Source: Geminicoccaceae bacterium
GTDB taxonomy: Bacteria > Pseudomonadota > Alphaproteobacteria > Geminicoccales > Geminicoccaceae
Length of the DNA: 42,611 nt
Direction: 5' to 3'
Assembly (NCBI GenBank): GCA_007694015.1
Contig: RECO01000154.1
Coordinates: forward strand, 1 to 42,611
Numbering within the stretch: position 1 is the first letter of the stretch; each line of letters begins with the position of its first letter. The notes beneath the pieces were generated by a model, which was given only the letters and a program-made list of their open reading frames with translations, ran no database searches and was not told the origin of the DNA. Positions 27,336 to 35,756 of this stretch are shown here, in pieces. A program made the translations under genes and the position numbers.

Positions 27336-28496
27336 TTGTTTTACCAGATCCTGGAATGGCAGCGGCAGCTTTGGGCGCCTTGGGTCGACGCGTCGCGGCT
27401 GGCAACGGAGCCGGCGCGGTCGCTGTTGCCCTTGCAGATCGCGAGCTCCGACTTGGCCAAGCGTTTGGCGGGGGCCTTGGAGCCGTGCGAGGCCGATTTG
27501 GCGAGCTTCGTGCGCGCCGACGTGGCCGGGCCGTTCGACGTGCAGGCGGCGGTGCGCATGCCGTTCGTCACGCTTTGGCGGATGCGTTCGGCGCGGGCCG
27601 ATCGCGCCCCGGCGGTGCTGGTGCCGCCCTTTTCGGGCTACGCACCGGGGGTGACCAGCCCCTTGGTGGTCGCCTTGCTGCGGCACCGGCCGGTGGTGGC
27701 CCTGGACTGGCAGGATGCGCGCCTGGTGCCGCAATCGGCGGGGCCGTTCGGTTTGGTCGATCAGGTGCGCGCGGTGGAGCGGGCGCTGTTCGAGGCGGGG
27801 CCTGGGGCGATCGCGGTCGGTTTGTCGCAGTCGGTCGTGGCGACGGTCGCCGGCGCGGCGCTGGCGGCAGCGGCCGGCTGCAAGCCCGCCGCCATCGTCT
27901 TGCTGGCCGGGCCCTTGGACACCCGAGACGGCCATCATCCGCTCTCCAGCTATTTGCGGGTGCAGTCCTTGTCGGCGTTGGAGGCGCAGTTCACCGCCGA
28001 CGTGCCACGCCGTTATGCGGGGTCGGGGCGCCGCGTTTATCCGGGCGTTTATCAGCTCATCGCCTACGCTTGCGGCAATGCAGCACTCTATTGGAACGTT
28101 CAGGCCGGCCTCTTGGCGGAACTCACCGCCGGTCAGCCGGCCGAGCGCACGCGCGAGCATCGCGACCTGCACAGCCTGCAGGACGTGCCGGCGGAGCTGT
28201 TCCTCGACACCGTCGCCGTCGCCTTCCAGCAACATGCCTTGGCGCGGGGACGGCTCACCCTCGACGGCCGGCGGGTGGAACTGGAGGCGCTGCGCGGGGT
28301 CCGCTTGTTGACGATCGAGGGTACGGCCGACGAACTGGTCGGCCGTGGCCACACCCATGGTGCGGTGGATCTGCTGCCCCATGGCGGTGCCCGGCGCGTC
28401 ACCGTGGAAGGTGCGCGCCACCACGAAATGTTTACCGGGCCCCGTTTTTTCGAGGCGGTGGCGCCGCATCTGGACGAGGTGTTGCAAGCGGCTTGA
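27336..28496 (+). CDS. phaZ: Intracellular polyhydroxyalkanoate depolymerase (PhaZ family)
   Basis: A 386-residue alpha/beta-hydrolase of the intracellular PHB depolymerase family. MFYQILEWQR is the family N-terminus, VLVPPFSGYAPG the strand before the oxyanion region, and VVALDWQDARLVPQSAG the segment that follows. The nucleophile elbow reads IAVGLSQSVV (Ser164 or Ser166), whereas many PhaZ have a Cys in an ICQPSV-type motif; this points to a Ser variant. EGARHHEMFTGPRFFE supplies the catalytic His region. A TTG start at 27336 behind GTGGGG is chosen from the N-terminal match. It would break down stored PHB; phaC and bdhA are in the window but not adjacent. The low-molecular-weight phosphatase gene follows. 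Confidence 0.8.
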   Translation: MFYQILEWQRQLWAPWVDASRLATEPARSLLPLQIASSDLAKRLAGALEPCEADLASFVRADVAGPFDVQAAVRMPFVTLWRMRSARADRAPAVLVPPFSGYAPGVTSPLVVALLRHRPVVALDWQDARLVPQSAGPFGLVDQVRAVERALFEAGPGAIAVGLSQSVVATVAGAALAAAAGCKPAAIVLLAGPLDTRDGHHPLSSYLRVQSLSALEAQFTADVPRRYAGSGRRVYPGVYQLIAYACGNAALYWNVQAGLLAELTAGQPAERTREHRDLHSLQDVPAELFLDTVAVAFQQHALARGRLTLDGRRVELEALRGVRLLTIEGTADELVGRGHTHGAVDLLPHGGARRVTVEGARHHEMFTGPRFFEAVAPHLDEVLQAA

Positions 28497-28553
28497 GTTC
28501 GTTCCGGCGGACGCTCTCCCCGTCGCCGGGACGTCGTGGGGGAGGATCGTGTG

Positions 28554-29018
28554 GTGCGTGTTTGTTTCGTGTGTACCGGCAACATCTGTCGCTCGCCGAC
28601 CGCCGAGGCGGTGTTTCGGCTGCGCGCGGCGGCCGCAGGCCTCGCGGTCGACGTCGACAGTTGCGGCATCAGCGACGAGGAGCGCGGCAACCCGCCCGAC
28701 CCGCGCGCCATTGCCGAGGCGGCGCGCCGCGGCGTCATCCTGCCCAAGCGCCGGGCCCGCCAAATCCGCGCCCGTGACTTCGACGTGCCGGGGCTCCTCG
28801 TCGGCATGACGGCGGCGCACGTGCGCGCCCTGCAACTGCGCCGCGCCGCCGATGCGGCGGCGTCCGTGCATCTGCTGTTGGACTTCGCACCCGGCCTCGA
28901 AGGCCGCGACGTGCTGGACCCGTGGTTCGAAATCGGGCGCAGCGACTTCGCCGACGCGTTCGAGCTGATCGAGCACGGGGTCGACGGCCTGATCCGCCAC
29001 CTGCAAAGCCCGCCGTGA
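28554..29018 (+). CDS. Low-molecular-weight phosphotyrosine-type phosphatase
   Basis: A 154-residue phosphatase. The P-loop VCTGNICRSPTAE near the N-terminus gives catalytic Cys7 and Arg13 (C-x5-R). The general acid is Asp122 in VLDPWFEIG, where many relatives have DPY. Arsenate reductases of this fold are less likely because the motif set is that of the phosphatases. Start is taken as GTG at 28554, 8 bases after GGGGGAGG, because MRVCFVCTGN is the usual beginning; GTG codons at 28536 and 28551 are also open. Its stop overlaps the GTG of the fructosamine kinase gene (GTGA), so the two are coupled. Such pairs are known in other bacteria, where both act on phospho- or sugar-modified protein residues. 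Confidence 0.85.
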   Translation: MRVCFVCTGNICRSPTAEAVFRLRAAAAGLAVDVDSCGISDEERGNPPDPRAIAEAARRGVILPKRRARQIRARDFDVPGLLVGMTAAHVRALQLRRAADAAASVHLLLDFAPGLEGRDVLDPWFEIGRSDFADAFELIEHGVDGLIRHLQSPP

Positions 29019-29884
29019 TCTCGCCGGGGCTCCGGTTGCGGCTCGAAGCCGTCCTCGAGGGCGAGATCGAGAACGCGGTCGCCCTTGCCGGCGGCTGCCT
29101 GTTCGACGTGCGCGCGGTGACCCTCGCGGACGGACGGCGGGTGGTGGTCAAAACGGGGGCGAGCCGCGTTGCCGCCCACTTGGCGCTGGAGGCGCGAATG
29201 CTGGCCGACTTGGCCGCTGCCGGTGCCCCGGTGCCGGCCGTGCTCCACGCTGTGGGCGACCTCTTGGTGCTGGCCCACGTCGACCACGACGCAAGCGGGC
29301 TCTCGGCGTCTGGCCGCGAACGGCTGGCGGCGACGCTGGCGGAGTTGCACGCCCAGGCCGGCCCCAGCTTCGGCTACGCCTACGACACGGTAATCGGCAC
29401 CCTGCCGCAGCCGAACCCGCCGACCGCGCGCTGGCTCGACTTCTTCCGCGACCAGCGGCTCTTGGCCCAAGTGCTGGCCGCGTCCGCCGAGGCCGCGCTG
29501 GAGCCGGACATCGCCCACGGTCTCGACCGCCTGGCGGCGCGGCTCGACACCTGGCTGGTCGAGCCCGCGCACCCGTCCCTGCTGCACGGCGATCTCTGGC
29601 AGGGCAACCTGCTCACCCGCGCCGGCCTGCCGGTCGCCTGGATCGATCCGGCCATCTCCTTCGGCCATCCCGAAATCGAACTGGCCTTCGGCACGCTGTT
29701 CGGCCCGTTCGATCAAGGCTTCGTCGACCTCTACGCCGAGCACCGCCCGCTGGAGCCGGGCTTTTGGCCGGAGCGGCGGGCGATCTACCTGCTCTATCCG
29801 CTCCTGGTCCACCGCCGCCTGTTCGGCCGCTCCTACGCCCGGCCGATCCGCGACATCCTCCGCTCGCTCGGTTGCGCCGGCTGA
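29015..29884 (+). CDS. Fructosamine kinase family protein
   Basis: A 289-residue aminoglycoside-phosphotransferase-fold kinase of the fructosamine-3-kinase/ketosamine kinase family. It is expected to phosphorylate sugars attached to protein lysines and so start deglycation. VVVKTG supplies the ATP-binding Lys. LLHGDLWQGNLL is the catalytic loop and AWIDPAISFGHPEIELAFG the metal-binding and substrate segment. The GTG at 29015 overlaps the preceding phosphatase stop by 3 bases. In the family such kinases are often found beside low-molecular-weight phosphatases, so the pair may process one modified product. Confidence 0.87.
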   Translation: MISPGLRLRLEAVLEGEIENAVALAGGCLFDVRAVTLADGRRVVVKTGASRVAAHLALEARMLADLAAAGAPVPAVLHAVGDLLVLAHVDHDASGLSASGRERLAATLAELHAQAGPSFGYAYDTVIGTLPQPNPPTARWLDFFRDQRLLAQVLAASAEAALEPDIAHGLDRLAARLDTWLVEPAHPSLLHGDLWQGNLLTRAGLPVAWIDPAISFGHPEIELAFGTLFGPFDQGFVDLYAEHRPLEPGFWPERRAIYLLYPLLVHRRLFGRSYARPIRDILRSLGCAG

Positions 29885-29900
29885 GGCCAGGATCGCACGC

Positions 29901-30362
29901 TCACCGCTCGGTGGCCGGCCAATCGACCAGGCGGTCCTCCAACGCGTCCTCGGCGACTTCGGTCTCGGGCACCGAACGTCCCCGGATCGAGGCACGGGCC
30001 CGGTGGATCGCGCCAGGATCGCCCGTGAGCAGATGATGCCAGTCCGGCAGCCCGCGCCCTTCGGCCAGACGGCGATAGGCGCAGCTCGTCGGCATCCAAA
30101 AGACCTCGTCCAGCCGGTCCGGCGTCAGCTTGATGCAGCTCGGCACCCGCACGGTCCGGTTGGCGTAATCGCCGCAGCGGCAGCTCTCCCGCTCCAACAA
30201 AAAGCAGTGCACGTCGGTGAAATAGACCGTGCCGTCGGCCTCGTCCTCCAGCTTCACGAGGCAACATTTGGCGCAGCCGTCGCAGAGCGCTTCCCACTCC
30301 GCCTCGGTCATCGCCTCCAGCGGCACCGTTTCCCAAAAGCGCGGGCGTTGCTTTGGCGTCAT
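29901..30362 (-). CDS. YcgN-type cysteine cluster protein (UPF0260)
   Basis: A 153-residue protein rich in conserved cysteines: CDGCAKCCL, HCFLLERESCRCGDYANR, VPSCIKL and TSCAYRRLAEG. This matches the YcgN/CxxCxxCC zinc- or iron-sulfur-cluster family of unknown function. DWHHLLTGDP is the conserved C-terminal segment. Start at 30362 (MTPKQRPRFWETVPLE) is chosen because that is where family similarity begins; the frame is open upstream across the divergent GST gene. The fructosamine kinase gene converges on it with 16 bases between. Confidence 0.85.
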   Translation of the reverse strand: MTPKQRPRFWETVPLEAMTEAEWEALCDGCAKCCLVKLEDEADGTVYFTDVHCFLLERESCRCGDYANRTVRVPSCIKLTPDRLDEVFWMPTSCAYRRLAEGRGLPDWHHLLTGDPGAIHRARASIRGRSVPETEVAEDALEDRLVDWPATER

Positions 30363-30404
30363 CCGCGCCCACCTCGTTGAAGAAGATCCGAACAGGAAAA
30401 GCCC

Positions 30405-31178
30405 ATGTCCCTCGTCGCCAATGCCACCTCGACGCTTGCGAGCCTCAGCCGTCTGCACCGCGGCATCTACACCAAGCCCGCCGCCGTCAAGCCCGACCAG
30501 CTGCTCGAACTCTACGACATCGAGGCCTGTCCCTTCTGCCGGCTGGTCCGCGAAACCCTGACCGAACTCGATCTCGACGCCATGATCTACCCCTGCCCCA
30601 AGGGCGGCACGCGCTTTCGCCCCAAGGTCGTCGCGGCCGGCGGCAAGGCGCAATTCCCCTACCTCGTCGACCCCAATACCGGTGCGGCGATGTACGAGAG
30701 CGCCGACATCGTCGCCTACCTGTTCGACACCTACGCCAAAAGGCCGTTGCCGCTCGCCCAGAAGCTGCGCGGTTTCGACACCGCCGCCTCGGCGATCGCC
30801 TCGCTCTATCGGGCCGGTGCCGGGGCCAAGGTCCGCACCTCCAGCCCACCGGCACGGCCGCTCGAACTCTACTCGATCGAAACCAGCCCCTTCGCCCGGC
30901 GGGTGCGCGAAGTCCTCTGCGAGTTGGAACTACCCTACCACGTCCGCAATTGCGGCCGAACCCAGGTCAAGGAATCCATGCCGCCCGGCTTGCGCGACCG
31001 GCTCGGCATCCAGATCGCACCCGAAACCCCCAACCGCCAAGCCCTCCTCGCCCGCGCCGGCCGACTCCAGGTCCCCTACCTGATCGACCCCAACACCAAC
31101 ACGGAACTGTTCGAAAGCAACGCCATCATCCGCTACCTCGAAACCACCTACGCCCAACCAGCCGTCGCCGCCGCGTAG
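30405..31178 (+). CDS. Protein with two tandem GST N-terminal (thioredoxin-fold) domains
   Basis: A 257-residue protein made of two GST N-terminal type thioredoxin folds and no helical GST C-domain. The first (about residues 33-113) has the redox motif CPFC in LYDIEACPFCRLVRE, and FPYLVDPNTGAAMYES with the cis-Pro. The second (about 148-250) has SPFA in the same place (LYSIETSPFARRVRE) and VPYLIDPNTNTELFES. So only the first half keeps the two-cysteine centre. An AGGA sequence precedes the ATG. Likely a glutaredoxin- or GST-like redox or glutathione-binding protein. Copy F of the composite repeat follows. Confidence 0.85.
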   Translation: MSLVANATSTLASLSRLHRGIYTKPAAVKPDQLLELYDIEACPFCRLVRETLTELDLDAMIYPCPKGGTRFRPKVVAAGGKAQFPYLVDPNTGAAMYESADIVAYLFDTYAKRPLPLAQKLRGFDTAASAIASLYRAGAGAKVRTSSPPARPLELYSIETSPFARRVREVLCELELPYHVRNCGRTQVKESMPPGLRDRLGIQIAPETPNRQALLARAGRLQVPYLIDPNTNTELFESNAIIRYLETTYAQPAVAAA

Positions 31179-31231
31179 GGCCGAGGCAAGAGAGAGCAAG
31201 AGCAAGAGAAAGAAGAGAAAAAGAGGAAGAT

Positions 31232-31422
31232 GTAGGGGGCTTTTTGCCCCCTACGACCCCCCAGCCAGCGGCTTTGCCGCTGGCAGTTGGAGGAGGGTAG
31301 CGGCTTTGCCGCTGGCAGTTGGAGGAGGGTAGCGGCTTTGCCGCCGGTGATTTTCTAGGGAAGTGGCGGCGGCGTCAGCCGTCGCCTGGGGGGTGTAAGG
31401 GGGGACCATCAAGTCCCCCCTT
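31232..31422 (+). repeat. Composite intergenic repeat, copy F (complete, expanded)
   Basis: First hairpin GTAGGGGGC/GCCCCCTAC (31232-31240 with 31246-31254). Outer stem ACCCCCCAG (31256-31264) with CTGGGGGGT (31386-31394). First inner hairpin CCAGCGGC-TTT-GCCGCTGG (31265-31283). A 32-bp tandem unit carrying that hairpin starts at 31267 and 31299, with a third partial unit at 31331. The second inner hairpin is decayed; a CGGC/GCCG hairpin lies at 31367-31381. The last hairpin AAGGGGGGAC/GTCCCCCCTT (31397-31422) has the same CATCAA loop as copy E. The gap 31179-31468 holds nothing else. Confidence 0.85.
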
Positions 31423-31468
31423 CCTTACCTTTCTATCTTCGTGTTTCCTTACCTCCCCGACCTGTCCC

Positions 31469-31969
31469 TTACGAAACTTCCGACAGCGCCGGTTCGGGGG
31501 TTGAGCTGGTGGTGGTGTGGTCTTCGTCGAGGCAGCGGCCGGCCTGGTGGCGTTGCGGGCCTTCGCCGACCTTGGCTTTGGCCTGTTCGGCGAGGACGTT
31601 GAGGGTCGGGGGCAGGGGGCCGGAGGCCAGGAGGGTGTCGAGGGCGTCGGCGAGGCGTTTTTCGCCGCGTTGGATCGGGCCCGCCATGGATCGGCCGGGC
31701 TCGTCGGCCTGCGAGGCGACATGCCAGCCGAACAGATGCTGGCAGGTCGGCAGCGGGTTCTCGTGCAAGCCGCCGGGGCCGGCCATGTGTCGTTCGGCCG
31801 CGAAGTCGCCGGCGAGGAGATCGAAGCGCTCGGCCAGCGCCGACATCGGCGTCTTGCAGGCGCGGCTATCCATCGCGCAGGAGGCATTCTGGTAGCGCAT
31901 CGCCAACTCCTGGCAGTCGGCGATGACCTCGTCCAAGGCGCTGATTTGGCTGGGCGTAAGAGGGGCCAT
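31469..31969 (-). CDS. Conserved-looking protein of unknown function
   Basis: A 166-residue protein I do not recognise. It is mostly helical by composition and has five cysteines (in DCQEL, ASCAMDSRACKTP, PTCQHL and GRCLD), which could bind metal or form disulfides. There is no signal peptide or membrane segment. GAAGGA 7 bases before the ATG (MAPLTPSQ) supports the start. Upstream open codons are ignored. It converges on the GST gene across copy F of the repeat and diverges from ppsA. Codon use looks like its neighbours. Real coding is likely but not certain. Confidence 0.6.
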   Translation of the reverse strand: MAPLTPSQISALDEVIADCQELAMRYQNASCAMDSRACKTPMSALAERFDLLAGDFAAERHMAGPGGLHENPLPTCQHLFGWHVASQADEPGRSMAGPIQRGEKRLADALDTLLASGPLPPTLNVLAEQAKAKVGEGPQRHQAGRCLDEDHTTTSSTPEPALSEVS

Positions 31970-32301
31970 GTGGGGTCCTTCGGGGACATTCGGCGCCGCG
32001 GCCCGAAGCCATTCTCGGCGGCTCGATGCCCAGCGCCTCCATGCCCAGTGCAGGGACTTGCAGGAACGAAGTCGGCGGATCACGATTTTTTTCTTGTATT
32101 TCTTATATCATTTTAAAGAAGATGGCGCGGCTGGTCAAGGCGCCGCAGTGGCCGGACGCCGGGGTGGCGCCGGGGTGGCGGGAGGTGCCGGGTGATTTCG
32201 GTGGCGCCAAGGAACCCGGTCGGTGGCGGCTGGTTGGTTTCGTAACAGTGCAGGAAACCGGTGCCGGCGACGGTGCCGCCTTTTCGAGCGGAAGGGATCC
32301 C
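31970..32301. other. Intergenic region with A/T-rich island before ppsA
   Basis: This 332-base gap separates two divergent genes. At about 32080-32122 it has an A/T-rich island (TTTTTTTCTTGTATTTC, then TTATATCATTTTAAAG) in otherwise GC-rich DNA, likely holding promoter or protein-binding sites; no clean -35/-10 pair can be set. From 32122 an ATG after AAAGAAG is in frame with ppsA for 60 codons, but the segment resembles nothing in the PpsA family. Confidence 0.5.
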
Positions 32302-34734
32302 ATGGCCAGCGATCAACCGCACGTGCTTTGGCTCGCCGACCTGGGTCGTGACGACGGCGACCGCGTCGGCGGCAAAAACGCTTCCTTGGGAGAAATGATC
32401 GGCAGCCTGCGCGCGGCCGGCATCAACGTGCCCGGCGGCTTCGCCACCACGGCCGCGGCCTATTGGGCGTTCGTCGAGGCGAACGGCTTGGAAGAGCCGC
32501 TGCGCGAGCAGTTGGACCAGCTCCAGGACGACGGCGGCAATCTGCAGGACGTCGGCAAGGCCGTGCGTCGCCTGTTCCTCGATGCCGAATTTCCCAAGGC
32601 CCTCGCCGATGCCATCAAGGGTGCTTATGGCGAGCTCGCGACCCGCACCGGCAAAGCCAACCCGAGCGTCGCGGTGCGCTCCAGTGCCACCGCCGAGGAC
32701 CTGCCCGAGGCAAGCTTCGCCGGCCAGCTCGAAACCTTTTTGAACGTGCAGGGCGAGAAGGACCTGTTGCAGGCATGCAAGCGCTGTCTCGCCTCGCTCT
32801 TCACCGATCGCGCCATCGTCTACCGGCAGAACAACGGCTTCGACCACATGAAAGTGGCGCTGTCGGTGGGCGTGCAGGAGATGGTGCGGGCCGATCTGGC
32901 CGGTTCCGGCGTGATGTTCACGATCGACACCGAGACGGGGTTCCCCCGGAGCGTCCTCGTGACGGCCGCCTGGGGGCTCGGTGAAACCGTCGTCCAGGGC
33001 ACCGTCGAGCCCGACGAGTATCACGTCTTCAAGCCGCTTTTGGATCGCCCGGAGCTGTCGCCGATCATCGCCAAGTCACTCGGCGCCAAGGCCACCAAGA
33101 TGGTCTACGCCAAGTCCGGCGACGCGACCTCCAAGGTGGTCGACACCCCGAAAAAGGAGCGCAGCCGCTTCGTCCTCGACGACGCGGAAGTCGTCCAACT
33201 GGCCCGCTGGGGTGCCGTGATCGAGCGCCACTACGACCGGCCGATGGACATCGAGTGGGCCAAGGACGGCGAGACCGGCGAGCTGTTCATCGTGCAGGCC
33301 CGCCCCGAAACCGTGCAGTCGCAAAAGGACCTCGGCAAGCTCAAGACCTACCACCTGGGCGAGACCGGCGAGCTGTTGGTCGAGGGGCTCGCCATCGGCA
33401 GTTCGATCGCCACCGGCAAGGTCTGCCGGCTCGAAAGCGCCGACGAGATCGAGCGGTTCGAGGAGGGCGGTGTCCTGGTCACCGGGATGACCGACCCCGA
33501 TTGGGTGCCGATCATGAAGAAGGCGGCGGCGATCGTCACCGACCACGGCGGCCGCACCAGCCATGCCGCCATCGTCAGCCGCGAATTGGGCCTGACGGCG
33601 ATCGTCGGCGCCGGTGACGCGACGACGGTGCTCGACAACGGCCGGGAGGTCACCGTCTCCTGCGCCGAGGGGGCGGAGGGCCGCGTCTATGCGGGCGAGG
33701 CCAGCTTCGAGGTGGAGGAGATGTCCCTCGACGCCGTGCCGGAGACCGAGACCAAGGTGATGTTGAACCTCGGCAACCCGGCGGCCGCCTTCGGCTGGTG
33801 GGCCTTGCCGACCGACGGCGTCGGGCTCGCCCGGATGGAGTTCATCATCAACAACCACATCAAAATCCATCCCATGGCCCTGGTCCATTATGGCGACCTG
33901 GACGACGCCGACGCGAAACGGCGCATCGACCAGCTGACCGAGGCCTATGACGACAAGACCGACTATTTCGTCGAGACCCTGGCCCGTGGCATGGCGCGGA
34001 TCGCCGCCGTCCATCACCCGAACCCGGTGATCGTCCGGCTCAGCGACTTCAAGACCAACGAATATGCCCAGCTGATCGGCGGTGCCGCCTTCGAGCCGAA
34101 GGAAGAAAACCCGATGCTCGGCTGGCGCGGTGCGGCCCGCTACACGAGCCCCGACTACCGGGACGGTTTCGCGCTGGAGTGCCGGGCCGTGCGCATGGCG
34201 CGCGAACGGATCGGGCTCGACAACATCGTCGTCATGATCCCCTTCTGCCGCACCGTGGGCGAGGCCGACGCCGTGCTGGCCGAGCTCGCACGCCACGGCC
34301 TCGTGCGCGGCGAGGGTGGGCTCGAGGTCTACGTCATGGCCGAGGTGCCCTCCAACGTGATCCTGGCCGATCGCTTTGCCCGGCGTTTCGACGGTTTTTC
34401 GATCGGCTCCAACGACCTCACCCAGCTGATCCTGGGCGTCGACCGCGACAGCGACCGGTTGAGCGCGGTATTCGACGAGCAGGACGAGGCCGTGACCAAC
34501 GCCATCGCCGAGCTGTTGGCCAAGGCCCAAACGGCGGGCACGCCGGTCGGCATCTGCGGTCAGGCACCGAGCGACCACCCGGACTTCGCGGCCTTTCTGG
34601 TCCAACACGGCATCAGCTCGATCTCGGTCACGCCGGACAGTTTTCTTCAGGTGAAGCGGGTCGTCGCCGCCGCCGAACGCGCCCGGCGCGAGGGCACGCC
34701 TTTGGACCTGCGCGAGCTGCAGGGAGCGGCCTGA
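32302..34734 (+). CDS. ppsA: Phosphoenolpyruvate synthase
   Basis: An 810-residue enzyme that makes PEP, AMP and phosphate from pyruvate and ATP for gluconeogenesis. The N-terminal ATP-grasp part has VGGKNASLGEM and SVAVRSSATAEDLPEASFAG. The phospho-carrier His421 sits in TDHGGRTSHAAIVSREL. The C-terminal PEP/pyruvate barrel has SNDLTQLILGVDRDS and the catalytic Cys in GICGQAPSDHP. Start ATG at 32302 follows GGAAGGG. Length is the family norm. Its stop overlaps the start of the hydroxyacid dehydrogenase gene (TGATG), so both belong to one operon, fitting conversion of a 2-hydroxy acid to pyruvate and on to PEP. Confidence 0.95.
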   Translation: MASDQPHVLWLADLGRDDGDRVGGKNASLGEMIGSLRAAGINVPGGFATTAAAYWAFVEANGLEEPLREQLDQLQDDGGNLQDVGKAVRRLFLDAEFPKALADAIKGAYGELATRTGKANPSVAVRSSATAEDLPEASFAGQLETFLNVQGEKDLLQACKRCLASLFTDRAIVYRQNNGFDHMKVALSVGVQEMVRADLAGSGVMFTIDTETGFPRSVLVTAAWGLGETVVQGTVEPDEYHVFKPLLDRPELSPIIAKSLGAKATKMVYAKSGDATSKVVDTPKKERSRFVLDDAEVVQLARWGAVIERHYDRPMDIEWAKDGETGELFIVQARPETVQSQKDLGKLKTYHLGETGELLVEGLAIGSSIATGKVCRLESADEIERFEEGGVLVTGMTDPDWVPIMKKAAAIVTDHGGRTSHAAIVSRELGLTAIVGAGDATTVLDNGREVTVSCAEGAEGRVYAGEASFEVEEMSLDAVPETETKVMLNLGNPAAAFGWWALPTDGVGLARMEFIINNHIKIHPMALVHYGDLDDADAKRRIDQLTEAYDDKTDYFVETLARGMARIAAVHHPNPVIVRLSDFKTNEYAQLIGGAAFEPKEENPMLGWRGAARYTSPDYRDGFALECRAVRMARERIGLDNIVVMIPFCRTVGEADAVLAELARHGLVRGEGGLEVYVMAEVPSNVILADRFARRFDGFSIGSNDLTQLILGVDRDSDRLSAVFDEQDEAVTNAIAELLAKAQTAGTPVGICGQAPSDHPDFAAFLVQHGISSISVTPDSFLQVKRVVAAAERARREGTPLDLRELQGAA

Positions 34735-35735
34735 TGAAGATCGTCGTCTTCGAATTGGAGCCTTGGGAGCGCGAAGCCTTCCGCCCGCTGGAGCAGGCGC
34801 ATGAGGTGGTCTTCGTCGAAGCGCCCTTGGACGAGACGCGGGTGGCGGACCACGCCGATGCGGACATCGTCTCGGTCTTCATCCACTCCAAGCTCACCGC
34901 CGACGTCATCCGCGCGCTGGAACGCGTGCGGCTGGTGGCGACGCGCTCGACCGGGGTCGACCACATCGACCTCGCCGCCTGCAAGGAATGCGGCATCACC
35001 GTCACCAACGTCCCGACCTATGGCGACCACACGGTGGCCGAGCACGTCTTCGCGCTGCTCCTGGCGCTCTCGCGCACCCTGGTCGACGCGGTGGATCGCA
35101 CCCGGCGCGGCGACTTCTCGCTCACCGGCATCGATGGCTTCGACCTGGCCGGACGCACCATGGGGCTGATCGGCACGGGCGGCATCGGCCGGCACACCGC
35201 CAAGATCGCCCGCGGCTTCGACATGGAGGTGATCGCCTTCGACGTCGCGCCCGACCCCGAGGCGGCAGCCGAGTTCGGCTTCACCTACGTCGAACTCGAC
35301 GAGCTGTTGGCGCGGGCCGACGTCGTCTCGCTGCACGTCCCGGGCACACCCCAGACCGAGAACCTGCTCGGCCAGCGCGAGTTCGAGCGGATGAAGGACG
35401 GTGCGGTCCTCATCAACACCGCGCGCGGCAGCGTGGTCGACACCGAGGCGATGCTGCACGCCCTGGCCAGCGGCAAGCTCCGCGGCGTCGGCCTCGACGT
35501 TCTGGCCGAGGAGCCGACGGTGCGCGAGGAGGCGGAGTTGCTCCGCTCCTATTTCGCCAAGGCGGCCAATCTGGAGACGCTCTTGGCCGACCACATCCTG
35601 TTGCGCCTGCGCAACGTGGTCGTGACGCCGCACAGCGCCTTCAAAACGAAGGAAGCGGTCGAGCGCATCCTCGCCACCACGCGCGCCAACATCGAAGGAT
35701 TCCTGGAGGGCGCGCCCGAGAACGTGGTGGCCTGA
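34734..35735 (+). CDS. D-2-hydroxyacid dehydrogenase (NAD-dependent, D-lactate type)
   Basis: A 333-residue D-isomer 2-hydroxyacid dehydrogenase. GLIGTGGIGRHTAKIARGF is the NAD-binding loop. The catalytic triad is Arg231 (INTARGSVVDT), Glu260 (DVLAEEP) and His300 (VVTPHSAF). The inserted segment after AEEPTVREEAELLRSYF and the T-x-EA ending resemble fermentative D-lactate dehydrogenases more than phosphoglycerate dehydrogenases. The ATG overlaps the ppsA stop. A coiled-coil gene starts 21 bases downstream. Together with ppsA it could feed D-lactate or another 2-hydroxy acid into gluconeogenesis; the direction in vivo is not shown. Confidence 0.87.
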   Translation: MKIVVFELEPWEREAFRPLEQAHEVVFVEAPLDETRVADHADADIVSVFIHSKLTADVIRALERVRLVATRSTGVDHIDLAACKECGITVTNVPTYGDHTVAEHVFALLLALSRTLVDAVDRTRRGDFSLTGIDGFDLAGRTMGLIGTGGIGRHTAKIARGFDMEVIAFDVAPDPEAAAEFGFTYVELDELLARADVVSLHVPGTPQTENLLGQREFERMKDGAVLINTARGSVVDTEAMLHALASGKLRGVGLDVLAEEPTVREEAELLRSYFAKAANLETLLADHILLRLRNVVVTPHSAFKTKEAVERILATTRANIEGFLEGAPENVVA

Positions 35736-35756
35736 GCCAATCGGAGGAGACGAAGG

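Noticed and set aside
32026-32301. N-terminal extension of PpsA
   Set aside because: The extra 92 codons cross an A/T-rich promoter-like region and resemble no PpsA; GGAAGGG before 32302 marks the start.
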